A stretch of DNA of 64,000 nt from positions 372,001-436,000 of the forward strand of contig JBBPEB010000027.1 in assembly GCA_039096225.1 (NCBI GenBank), read 5' to 3'. Of this stretch, positions 39,794-60,195 are shown in pieces (positions within the stretch are counted from its first letter, which is position 1; every line of letters starts with the position of its first letter). The stretch is from Blastocystis sp. Blastoise (lineage: Eukaryota > Sar > Bigyra > Opalinata > Blastocystidae). The notes beneath the pieces are model-generated. The model did not search any database. It worked only from the letters and a program-made list of their open reading frames with translations, and was not told where the DNA came from. A program made the position numbers and the translations under genes.

Positions 39794-42700
39794 ATGATAA
39801 TGAGGCCGATAATTCTTCTCTTCATTATAGCAATAGCTCTATCTCAAACAAGTATGTATCCTAATCATTTATATAACTTAAAAAATATGAACATTCTATG
39901 ATATTAATTAAATATAGGTTGTGGTAATAGTCCTGATTTCAATTATCGTCTAGTGACGATAGAAGTCACTGGTAACCTTGTGAATAATCCATCAAATAGT
40001 GAATCTGTTTCGTTCGAAGCTTTATATTATGATATTTCTACTAGTTCAGCTACTAGTTACGTTGACATTTGTGGTAAACCTGTTAGTGATGCTGATAATT
40101 TCGTTACTGGTAATTGTCCTTCTTCATTTACATATAAAGTTTCTCAAATCAAGGCTGGTACTGCTAAAACAAGTTTATGTATTGTTTCTGAAACAGTACA
40201 AGATCAGGCTGTCTATACGTATCAACTTTCAATTAGGGAAAGTTCTGTAAGAGGTTTCTGTATAAAAGTTAGTGATGCTTCAACGAATCATTATTATTCT
40301 GGTGTTTGTTATCAAACATCTAGTGTTAATACTCAAGCATTTAGTGTTAGTGAAGTTGAAACTATTAATATATATACTCCTAGAATTAATAGAATTACAG
40401 ATACAATTTATGTTGATGCTTTTACTCCTACTGAAATTAGACCTGAAATTGCTCTTATTTTAAATACTGATAATACTATTGATGCTACTACTCCTGGTAA
40501 TTATCTTACTTCGTTAACTTTTCAAGGTGAAACTATTCTTGGTTTACAATTTATGAATTCGGATTTTATTTTCTCGGGTAAAGTTCAAGTTAATAAATTT
40601 GATACAACTGCTTCATTTACTATTCGAACTGGTCCTGAAGATACTCCTAAGAAAATTGTAAATATACAAAAATTTGATTGTTCTACTATTGGTGAATATC
40701 CTGTTCTTATTACAAGAGTACACAGTGGTAATGCTAATAAAGAAGCTTTTAGTTTAAAGAATTCTAAAGGTATATTAATAGGTGATACTGATAATATTAA
40801 TGATGAATCTTCTACTGGTTGGGGTCATATATTACAAAATAATGGTCGTGATAATAAAGGACTTGTTGCTGAATATGCTGTTTGTTTACCTAAAGATGAT
40901 TATACTTTATATATGTATACTCTTTCTTATGCTAATAATGTTCGTTTAGCTAATTCTTGGACTTCTGATTCTTATGTAACTTTTTCTACTTTATCTGAAC
41001 AACGTGATGGAGATATTAAATATACTGGTTATATTGTAGGTGATTTTGCTTTTACGACTTCTGCTAGAAGTACTAGTAATATTATTACTATTCATCTTGG
41101 TCCTGTAGAATGTGCTAATAATCAAAGAGTTGTTGTTTTTGATAAATTAGCTACTACTAATGGTGGTACTGAAGGTTTTGAAATATTTAAACGTGATGAT
41201 ATAACTGAAGAATATTCTTCAACTGCTATTACTGAATATTATGGTTTAGCTAATTTCCTTGGTGGTCGTTTTGATCCATATTTCAGAGTTTTCTTATGTT
41301 TAGATGAATCTACTTATCTTATTCGTTTAAGAAATAAACAAAGAGGTACAAATAAATGTACTGCTTGGTCTACTGAATATTCTGTAGAACAAATAGATTA
41401 TACTACATTAGATGGTAATAAAGCAGAATCTCAAACACATCCTTCTATATTTAAAGCTAGTATTTTAAGTAGTAATACTTATTATGGTGGTGAATTTCAA
41501 TTAGATACTTCTATAGAAGGTGAATATTATAGTGTTTTAAATAATCCTAAAGATAATGAAGATCATATGAATGATATTAAATCTACTACTGATTGTTATT
41601 TTGATTTTGAATTATTTGTTTCTAGAAGTGTATCTTTTGATATTTATGGTTCTACAAATATACTTACAGAAGGTCAAGTTATTACTAAATATGTTGATGA
41701 TGAAACAAAATTAAGTATTCAATGTACTCAAGAAAATGATGCTTGTGTTGGTATTACTGGATATACTATTACTTGTGCTACTTCTTTTAATTTTGTTAGT
41801 CTTATTGATTGTTCTACTTATGGTATTTCCATACCAAATACTATTATTGATCTTACTAATGTTGGTCTTGTAGGTAATTATAAGAGTGTTGGTCCTACTT
41901 TATTTTATATAAAAGTAACTCCTATAGTAGCTCAAGCAAATAAATATATTATTGTAACAAAAACTGTCGGTATAAATCTATTAGATAGAGTACCATGTGA
42001 TGAAGATCATTGTGAACAAGATGGTAATGCTATTGAAAGTGAATGTTTACCTCCTAATTTATATGTTCATATTGAACGTCAATATAATTTTATTGCTAGA
42101 AATGAAGAGATTTTTATATATAAAGGCTCATTTGATGTCAAAGGAAATGTAACAAAAAGAATTTCTGGTATTGGAAAATCAAATAAAAAAATTGATTTAT
42201 ATTATTGCTTTGCTCCTGGTGTTTATACTATTGATTTTTATGGACTGTATGTTATTTTTTTTTTTTAATTTTATTATTGTTATTTTTTTTTTTTTAATTT
42301 TTTTTTATTATTATTTTTATTATTATTTTTATTATTATTTTTGTAATACTCTATATATATAGTAATACTGATGTTGTAGAAAAGTCATGGATAAGAATAT
42401 ATGTGAATCATGTTAAAGTACTGTATGAAATTGTAACTAATATTGCTCATGTTGTTTGGAAATTAAATCGTAAATATATATAAATAACTTTTTATTATTA
42501 TTTTATTTATATATTATTTTTGTATTATTTTAATAAATAACTTTATATATTATATAGTTAATTATGTGATATCCCATAGTAATGTCTGGAAATATTCAGA
42601 TATTCCTCAAAATAATCTTGATTGGACACTAAATGCTATTAATAATAATAAATGGATGAGTTATTATCCTGGTATATTCCCCCATACTCCTGTAGGTACT

Positions 42701-42844
42701 GCAAGATATTATGTAACTTCTTTTAGAAATCTTGATTGTTCTACGAATTATCCATTTTTTGAATTTGCTATTTATTCAAAAGAAGGTTTTATTGCTTATA
42801 TTAATGGAAAAGAAGTTTATAGATTTAATATGGAAGAGTATATA

Positions 42845-42876
<32 letters not shown>

Positions 42877-45800
42877 TTATAGTACAACAACCACTGCAGC
42901 TACTGATACGGCTTTAAGTAATGGTTATGATGATTATTTTAGAGTGTATATATATATTTATATCATTAAATATTATTATTATTATATATTATATATTATA
43001 TATTCTTCTAGTGTACGTCATTCTGCTCAATATTTCTTTCAAAGTTATCAGACTATTATTTTAGCTGTTGAAGTACATCCTATTAAAGGAGGTACTGCTC
43101 ATTCTGATACATTTAATGCATATTTTGCTATGAGAACTTATCGTATATATATATATATATATTATTATTATTATTATTATTATTCTATATTATAGATGAT
43201 ATTAAGAGTGCTACTCAAGATGGTTTTATAACAAGTATTCCTGATACAAGTGCAGATGATAATGATAATAAATTATTTGATAATAATTTATATTCTATAT
43301 GGGAATCAAAATCATTTAATGGTGAAAACTCTATTACGTATACTTTTAATAATGGAAGGTATATATATATATATATATATATTTTATTCATTTATTTAAT
43401 AATAATTATTTTTAAATAAATTTTATTATATAATATATACTATATATATAGAGCTGAATGGATTAATCAATATTCCATTAGTTGTGGTTATGATTTTGGA
43501 AAGAATCCAAAAGATTTTAAATTGGAAGGTTCTGTAGATGGTATTCATTGGGATTTATTAAATATACAAACATATATATATTTTAATATAACACTTGAAG
43601 TACAAAATTTTGGTCTTTATTCAAATACAAGAGCTTATAATCAATATAAATTTACTATTCGTATATATTATTATTTTTATTTATTATTATTATATATTAT
43701 TATTTATTTTTATTATTTTTTAATTATTAATTATGAATTATTATTATAATTATTTTATATAGAATCTATAAGAGATCCATCTATGAATGCAGTTGAAATT
43801 GGAGAAATTGGTTATTATACTGTTCCAAAGAATGTATATACTAAATTACGATATGAGAAAAGTGATTATATATTTTCAACAATAGATCGAATAGTAGTTA
43901 TTCGTCCTAATACATATACATATATGAATTATAGATTAGAATCAGAAATTCCTGATGGTTTTACTTTTAATAGTGTTGATGGTGTTATTATAGGTAATAG
44001 TAATAAACGTTTTGATCCTATGACTGTTACTATATCAGCTGTAAATAAAGTTACAAATATACGTGAATCTGTATCTATACGTATGAGAGCAACTGGGTGT
44101 AATTTAGAAGATGAAGTATTAATTCGTATTGTACAAACTGTTTATGGATATAATTATTATAATGAAATATGGGAATTATATGATTTAGAAGATAATCTTA
44201 TTATGAGTGGTCGTGGACGTCGTGTTCCTTATAGTAATATTGCTATTTCTCAATTTTGTGCTAAAAATATGGAATATAAAATAAAATTTGTTACTATTAA
44301 TGGTATTAGTTGGCATCCTTCTTCTACTATAGAAATCATAGCTATTCATGATCATGATCATAGTCATGGAGAAGATATTATTTATACGGGTCATTCACAT
44401 ACTGGCTCTACAAAAACAGTACAAGTACAAATTGGGTATACTTTACCTTATAGTTCTATTAGTACAATAAGTAGAATAGATGGTGTTATTCCTCATTATT
44501 GGTATAAACCTACTTATATATATACAGATATTGATTGGAATATTAATTATGGTATGTATCCAAGACCTAGTATATATTCAAAAATATCTTTAACTAGAAG
44601 AAAAATATATATTAGTAGTATTATTAGTTCTATTACATTTGAAATACGTTTAATTATTCGTGGTGGTTCTGTTGTTTATTGGAATGGTGAAGAAATCTAT
44701 AGAAATTATTTACCTAGTGGTACTATTACTTCTTCTACTGTTACTACTTATACTTCATTAAATTATATAACTATATATATACGTATTCCTATATGGCAAG
44801 TAATTATAGGTGATAATGTATTAGCATTTATTAATGTACTTCCTGATGAAGTTACTTATCCTACTTCTTATGATAATGATTGTGCTGGTTTATTAGTACA
44901 TGAATCAGTAGCTATTACTACAATTAGAGATATAATAATAACTGTTTCTCATACTGATGAAGGTTATAAAGTTATATATCTTAATGATGGTTTACCTGAT
45001 ACTATATGGGTATCAACACATATTGGTGTCACTGAAGCTACTGATTATATTTATCTTAAATATAATAATAATACTGCTAATTTTGTTAATAAATATTGTA
45101 TAGTTATTACTACTCTTGCTATAACTAGTGCTCCTATTGAATGGACATTTTATGGTTGTGATTCAAATAATGATAATTGTGCTATACTGGATATAGAATA
45201 TAATATTAATTGGAAATATAAATCTGAACGTCGTTGTTTTTATACTGTTCCTCATACTATATCTTATAGTTCTTATAAAATATTCCTTACTAAATCAGGT
45301 AGTACAGGTACTTATGTTCAATATGCATTAGCTGATATAGAATTATTAAGTGATGATTATACAAATATTATTATACATTCATTAACTTATTATGAAAAAA
45401 TATTATATTTTTATAGATCTATATATGTTACTAGTATTACTCCTTCAACTGGTTATAGACATTTTTATATACATTCTGGATATACATTACCTAATGGATT
45501 ATATATAGATAGTAGTAGTGGTGTTATCTATGGTACTCCTACTGAAATAATGATTAAGCCATTAACAATAGTAGTTGATGCAGATAGTATTAAAGGTGAT
45601 GTTAGTTCTTCTACTATTGAAATCTATACAACAGAATGTACATTACCTAATGTTTTTATTAATATAGAAATTGATCATAGTAAAGATAATAAAGGATCCG
45701 AAATGTCATTTGAATTAATATCTTCTGATGGTATTACTATCATTGGTTCTCATTCTGATTTCCCTGATTATACTAATCTAACTTATTCTTATTGTATACC

Positions 45801-48762
45801 TAAAGGTATTCATTATATTAAATTATATGATACTTCTAATGATGGTTGGGATAATACATATATACAAGTTACACTTCGAGATCATACAGTAATAACAAGA
45901 GAAACATTATTAATTGGTCAATCTCCAAGACAAACTATAATAGATACTACATATATAATTATATCATTATATTCTGAATGGATATTTATTAATAGTATTT
46001 CTATTACATTGCCTGTAGATCATTCTTGGACATCTATTGATTATCATCCTATTGGATGGAGTACAGGTAATAAAGATACATTTGGTACACTTCAAGGAAT
46101 AACACAATATTATAGAAATGTTTTTGAAATTGAATATATATCAATACAAGCTGGTATTCAATATACAATAACATTAAATAGTGGTTGTATTATATATCTT
46201 AATGGTATAGAAATTCATAGAATTTATATGCCTATTGGTACTATTAATAATTCAACATTATCTACATATACAAATACTGAAACATTTACTACAGGTGGTT
46301 CTATTTCTATTCAATTTAATAATATGAATCTTAGAAATGGTTCAAATATAATAGCTATAGAAATACATAAAACTAGTATTAGTACTATAGAAAATGTATT
46401 TAGTTTTGTTAGTTCTATATTACCCGATAATCATTATCGTATATTTGATGGTATTGCTACTGCTTTCCAATATGATTCAGAAATAGAATCTCCTTCTCAT
46501 TGTTTTGATAATGATAATAATACTAAATGGTATTCTAGTGAACCTATTGTTACTAATTGGATTTCTTATCAATATTATAATGATAGAAGAGAATATATTA
46601 CTTCTTATACTATAACTACTGCTAATATAAAGAATGATAGACATCCTTCTGGTTGGAATATAGAAGGTTCTAATGATAATGGTATTACTTGGGAAATTAT
46701 TCAAAAGAAATCTAATATATATTTTACATCTTTTTCACAAACTATCTCTTTTGATATGATTCCTTCTAAATCATATAATAAATATCGACTTTATTTTACT
46801 CAAGGATTAAATTCACCTATTTTAGATAGTCAGATTGATTCAGGTACTCAATTAGCTGAAATACGTTTTTATTTAAAAACACTTATAGGTACATGTAATA
46901 CTACTAATGAAGGTCTTGGTCCATTTTTAAATGGTGAACAATTTACTAGAAAATGTCCATTATATTATACAGGTATTACTAAATCATTATGTAATAATAC
47001 TATTATTGAAGATGATAATAGTGATTGTATATTAAATCCTGTAACTACTATAAGTTATTCAGAAACTACATATATTATTGAAATAAGAAAATATTTTATT
47101 ATTAAACCTATAGTTGATAGTATATTAATAACATTTACTATTACTCCTTCTCTTCCTGAAGGTCTTACATTAGATCCTAATACTGGTATTATTTCTGGTA
47201 CACTTATTTCTTTTACTGAATCTATACAATATACTATTACTGCTACTAATACACAATCTGTATCAACAGTTATTCAATTAAGTACTTTAGTAACAATATG
47301 TATTGCTGAAGGTAAATGGCCTGAAACAAGTATTGGTTCTACAGCACATGCTATTTGTCCTATTGGTTTTGGATCACATGCTACAAGATATTGTAATGAA
47401 CAAGGTAAATGGGAAGATATTCTTAATGATGATGAATGTACTACTGTTGTTTGTAAAAGAGAAGAAGTAGATAATATTATATATGATGATACATCTATTA
47501 ATTTCCATAGTATGCCTAAATGTAATAATGAAGATATGTTTGGATATAATGATAGACGTTGTAATGATATTGATATTTATTCTGCCTCTTGGGGTGATAT
47601 TAATCGTCAAATGTGTTGTATGTAGTTATTATTATTTTATTATTATTATTATATTTATTTATTATTTATTTTATTTTTATTATTTTTATTATTTTATTTT
47701 TATTATTATATTTTTATTTATTTATTTATTTATTATTATTATTATTATATTTATTATATAATGTATCTATATATATCTAGTCCATAAGAGTGAAATATCA
47801 AATGGTGAAATTCGTATTGAAATGTCCATTAATTTAGTTGATGTTGATTATATTGAAGATCCTTTTGAATTATGTTTTTATGGTGTTCGTTCTGTTATTC
47901 TTATATTCCCTTATTTATTATCTAGTTTATTAGTTGCTACAAATGTAAAACAAATCTCTCCTGTATATATTTATGTGTTCTATATATATATATATATTAT
48001 TTTATTATAAGAATTTATATTTATATATAATATATATAGTTACAATCATCTAGTCAATATGATATATATATTGGTACAAATCATAATGGTTATAATTCTC
48101 ATATACAAAATTATTTAATAAATAATAAACATACAATGTTAGAAATCATTAAAATTAATTCTAATAATAAATTCCCCTCTAATATAACTATGAATAATTC
48201 TAATTTTAATTCCCAAACCTATGGTGATGCTATATGTCCTCCTAATTCTTATGTTTCAGAAGAATTAAATCTTTATGAATATTCTCCTATGGATTGTGAA
48301 GGTAGTAATACTCTTTATCCTTTATATGAATGTCAACAAAATAAATTTAAATTTGAAAATAAATTTATTAATTATATGAAATGTCCTCCTCGTTCTACTC
48401 TATATATATCTTATAATCTTATTATTGAAGGAGTTAATACTCAAAGAATAAGAGATTCCGATTATATATATATGTATAGAGCTATTTTACACTCTAGTAA
48501 TATTATTATTAAAAATATGTATTTAACTAGATATGATAATATTAATGAAAATAATGATTCTTCTATATACTTTATTATTCAAACTATTGATTCATCTACT
48601 ATTTATGAAGATGCATCTAATTTACAAATTCTTGATAATACTCAAATGAATTTATTTATGAATAATCTTTCTCCTTCTCTTCGAAATAATATTAAATCTA
48701 TTCAAATTAAAACAGATGTTATTAATAATAATACATCTGATAGAAAACTTAGAGGATTCTAA
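39794..48762 (+). CDS. Giant secreted He_PIG/discoidin/CCP multidomain protein C with extended N-terminus (2699 aa)
   Basis: Eleven exons: 39794-39851, 39918-42246, 42363-42469, 42558-42837, 42883-42945, 43012-43142, 43196-43358, 43452-43660, 43763-47617, 47781-47962, 48040-48762; 8100 nt, exactly divisible by three. The signal peptide is MIMRPIILLFIIAIALSQTS; a second ATG at 39800 is in frame. Exon 2 is 2329 nt against 232 nt in A and D, adding about 700 residues. In it the N module seems to recur three times (about 272-375, 416-513 and 728-800). The remainder follows the A/D plan: VYWNGEEIYRNYLP and IYLNGIEIHRIYMP modules, discoidin-like segments (EGSNDNGITWEI), He_PIG repeats (LPEGLTLDPNTGIISGT), a CCP-like module and a C-terminal domain ending RKLRGF. 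Secreted; adhesion is inference. Confidence 0.85.
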
Positions 48763-49589
48763 GTTTATTTTTTTTTATGAGACAATTTTAATCCCTTAAT
48801 ATATATATAATATATATTATTGGTTATTTTCTATTATATAAAATTATTTAATTAATTTATATAAAATATCAAAATGTCTCATACTCCTGTGTACTTTTAT
48901 TCTAAAATTATTATATATAGAATATATATTTAAAATTTATACTATGTTTTTTTTTTAGTATACCTTTTATTTATATATCAATTATTATTATTTTTTATAT
49001 ATAACAATTATGTATTTTTAGTTGTTTTTATTCTCTCTCTCTCTCTCTACTATAATTAATATATCTTTATGAATAATATTATAAATATTATATAGCAAAT
49101 CAAAACTATATTTTTATCAATAATCTGTTTTTTTTTTTCTAATTTACTATAATATTTTTTTATTTCTATTTTATTCATTATTAAAGATATTTATGGCATT
49201 TAAAGAATTTATTGTTTTGTTTCGGTAGATATTTTAATGTATTCTATTAGATACTATTTATATTTATTTGTAATTAAAAGGTTTATTTTGCTTTTGTAAA
49301 GAGTTATATTATAACTAAAATATACATTTCTGTGATAGTCATAGCAAGTGCATAGAATATAGGGAAGGCACTGAAATGATGATAATTTGTTATTCGTGAA
49401 ATTATTATATACTAATTAATTAAAAAACTTTTAATAATAATAAATATTGTTAGCAAACAATTAACTAAACTATTTTATATGTTAAAAACATAAAAAAAAT
49501 TATTATATATAATAAAAATATTTTCAATAAAGAAAAGAAAACAATATATATATAACGAAAGAAATAAAAAACATAATTTATTATATAAT
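48763..49589. other. Convergent 3' spacer
   Basis: Between the 3' ends of C (plus) and F (minus). Contains a short CT microsatellite (about 49034-49049) and T-runs that could serve in 3'-end formation; nothing else recognised. Confidence 0.5.
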
Positions 49590-51158
49590 TTAAACTCTTC
49601 CCCATACTTCATAATCTTCTACTGTAAACATATTAGCAGAATTTGCATCATCAGTATTTACAAATAATGATGATTTTTGAGGAGTATTCACTTCAGAATA
49701 AGAATGTGCATAACAATAAGAATTAGTATTACTATGACATTGATCATATATATGGATACCATGACCATATCCAAATACTGGACCATAAGAAGAACTACAA
49801 CCTATACCATAACTACTATCAATAATTGCATAATCATATTTAGTAGGAGAAATACCATGTTCATTACTTAAAGTAAATAAAAATTCTTTAGAATAAGATT
49901 TCCAACGTATATAAATGATATTAAACAATTATATAAAATAAATAAATATACGACCTGAACTATCCCAACTTTGATCTGTATATCCTCCAAATATATTAAT
50001 ATGATTATTATTACCTATATGTTTGATTATAGTCACTGTTTCTCCTTGATTATCACAATATCTATGAAATTCGTCTTTTGAATAATTATGCTCACTTGCT
50101 CTATATATAATATAAAATGATTAAAAATATATAAATACCTAAATAATAATTTCCATTTCTTTTCTTTACCAAGCCAATTTACTAATGAACTCTCTAATGA
50201 CTTATTTAAAATAATAGTACTTCCTTTAAACAAACACTTTACCAGTCCTTCATTTATAGCTCCTTCCTTTATCACCAAATAAACTATACATTTCATTCTC
50301 TAATAATTCACTATTTATATTCTTTGTTTCTTCTTCAGAAATATAAATACAATTATATTGAATATATTCATCAATATGATCAATATATGTATAATCCATC
50401 TTCAAATACATTTCATTATTCTTTTCATCATAATCTACGTATCCATCAGCATATTCATTAACAATCTTATTCCATAATCCATTCTTCTTCAAATAATCTC
50501 TTAATATATCATCTTTCTTGTCATTTATATAAAGAATAACATCATCACCTTCTTTATATGGTTTCACGCCATGATCTCTTCTATAATAGGTTTTCATTAA
50601 TTCTTCAGGCATAGGTAATTCACAATATTCAAACATTCTTAATAACTCAAATTGATCTCTATATTTTAACTTATTAATACATATTTTTTTATTCATTAAA
50701 GAATCAATTAATAAAGGAGCTACTGTTTCATCATAAGGATAATCTAAATAAATAGTACCATCAACAGTCTTTATATCCTCTTGAGAATATTCATAAAGAA
50801 GACTACCCACTAAACTATTTGTTATTCTTTTAGGAAGAGAATAAACTGGACCATTACTTGTAAATCGAATATAATCAATTCCATTATCATTATTATTCAT
50901 AGTAGCATCATATTCATTCAGAAAAGAAGATTCTTGGATAATTATACTTGGATCAACACCATTCTTATCCTTCATTCCTTCAAAATTTCTTGTTAATCGA
51001 CTCACTAATTCATTCACTGACTCACCTGAATGAATACAGAAACTTATTGACTTACTTAAAATACCAATCAAATGACCAGTCAGTCTTTCAAAATGAATCA
51101 CATCCTTTTGAATATCACCCATCTTCTCAGCATCAAATTCTACCTTCTCATTCACCAT
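49590..51158 (-). pseudogene. BTB-TLDc protein F, disrupted by one frameshift and a missing splice acceptor
   Basis: Layout: exon 1 51158-50139, exon 2 50100-49955, exon 3 49906-49590. The BTB/KCTD-like domain is at residues about 95-175 (IRFTSNGPVYSLPKRITNSL, DGTIYLDYPYDETVAPLLID). TLDc follows (INIFGGYTDQSWDS, EFLFTLSNEHGISPTKYD, FTVEDYEVWGRV). Exon 1 has 1020 nt, one more than the splice phases allow: the frame ending SLFGDKGRSYK must switch to EGAINEGLVKCL near 50275-50265. The intron 49954-49907 starts GTCGTA but ends TATAC, where the paralogue G and all other introns end in AG, so a single G to C change would explain it. All else is conserved, so this is either a young pseudogene or a gene with two errors. 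The last codon is TAA at 49592-49590. Confidence 0.65.
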
Positions 51159-53168
51159 TCTTAATAATAAAAGGAATAAAAGAATAATGAAAGTTTTTTT
51201 AAATTAAATTATGAAACTGTGTTCTTATATAGCTTGATATTTAATAATAATCGTAAATATTTTTAAACATTTTTATTTTATCAATTTATAATTATTTTCA
51301 TTTTATAGCTTTCATTTCAAAATAAATATTGATTTTAATAATTTTTTATTCATTCTTTTTTATTCTCTTATTATTCATCTAATTTGCATTTATAGTGAAA
51401 ACTGTCATATTTAATTGGTTTTAAACCGTGTGATCTACAAAAATAATATTAAAATAAATTAAAATAAACAACTCATTGACATTTTTCCATCCATTAGCTA
51501 CTATTACAAGTCTATTATATTTTAATTATTAATCAAGTTGCTCTTATTATTTTTAATTTTCGTTAATTACTTCTGAATACCTTTCTTTATTCACACTTTT
51601 GTTAATAATATTCCTAATATGATTTATTTGAACATTAATTTATAATCACTATTATTCAAATGATTATAATTTGTAGGGTTCACTTATCTATATTATGATT
51701 ATCATTTTTTTATAAATAATCACTCCAATTGTTTCGTATTTTTTATTTATATATATCTATTATATATATACTCTATTTATAATAAGATTCTCTATTCAGT
51801 CAATATTATTTATTTTCTTCAATTTCGAAATCATCTTATTTATTCGACAATTTAATACTCTATCTATTGTTATTGTATACAAGTAATTAATAATGATATG
51901 TCTTACACAAATAATAATCATCATGCATGTTAATATATTCTCTCCATTCAAATAGCTATTATCTACTGTTTTTATATTATTTCAACAACACATTATTCTC
52001 AATGATTCTTATATATATTTACCCTATTCATTAATAAATTAAATATAATTATCTCTTAACAGACACTATTTCTTGATTATTTTCTTATTCTATAAATATA
52101 AATTAAATAATTAATAAGCTGCATGATTTAATATAATAACATATAAAAGAAATTGAATTATAGCAATTTACCTATATATTTTATATCTCAATTATATAAT
52201 ATATATAATGTATCATATTTATCTAATAGTTGTAAAACATATAACATTTTTTTTGATTACAAACTATACTATTAGTATTTTATATCCTATTTATTATTAT
52301 ATTTAATTATACATATAATAGCAACTATTGGCGACTAAGAAAATTAAAAAAGAAAAGAAAAATTCAACAACCTATATAAATGTCTCATTATCTCCATTTT
52401 TATACCATTTTTAAAATACTTTTTATAAAAACTTAATAAACTAAAAAAAATATATACTATTAAGGGTTAAATATTTTTTATAATAAAAGTTTTTTTTAAT
52501 TATACTCTCCCAAAACATCATTTCATTTCGACGTTGCAATCGATAGAAAATATGACACTTTCCATACTTTTTGTCAATGAAAAAAGTATTTTTGATCTAT
52601 CATTGCTATATATATATATATATATATATATTTAATGTAAAGACAAAACAAATAATATACATTCTTTCTCCATTATAGAATTATGTTCTCATATTTGTTT
52701 TGTTTATTAGCAACATCATTCATGATTATTCTTAACATAAATATTTTTATATAAGTTTTTTCATGATTAAAAGACTATACCTTCTTTTACAAACCATAAA
52801 ACAATGTTTAATATCGAATGGCTTTGTTTTATAAATTTTTGATCACTTTTTCTTCAAAACTGTGACCTGTCTATAAATATAAAGTCAACAAAACAAACAA
52901 TTTATTTTTATAACATTTATAAAAAACTACAAGACGCAAATATTGTAGTAAAATGTAAAAATAAATATTTTTTATGTATATATAATATAATATTTATGAT
53001 ATATTTAAATACATATATAATAATAGCATATAATAATAGTAATTAAGAATAAGTATTTTTTTTTTGAAAATAATAATAATATGTATAATAAAAAGAATAT
53101 TATATAAAAATAAATAATAATCATAGAATAGAATACTATATAAAAAAATATTATAAGTATATATAAAT
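51159..53168. other. 2 kb intergenic spacer
   Basis: Between the 5' end of F and the 3' end of D (both minus). A (TA)n tract sits near 52608-52631. No gene or RNA recognised. Confidence 0.5.

Positions 53169-60195
<7,027 letters not shown>

Noticed and set aside
44185-47610. Minus-strand ORFs within gene C
   Set aside because: Antisense shadows of the long exon 9; codon pattern and paralogue conservation support only the plus strand.
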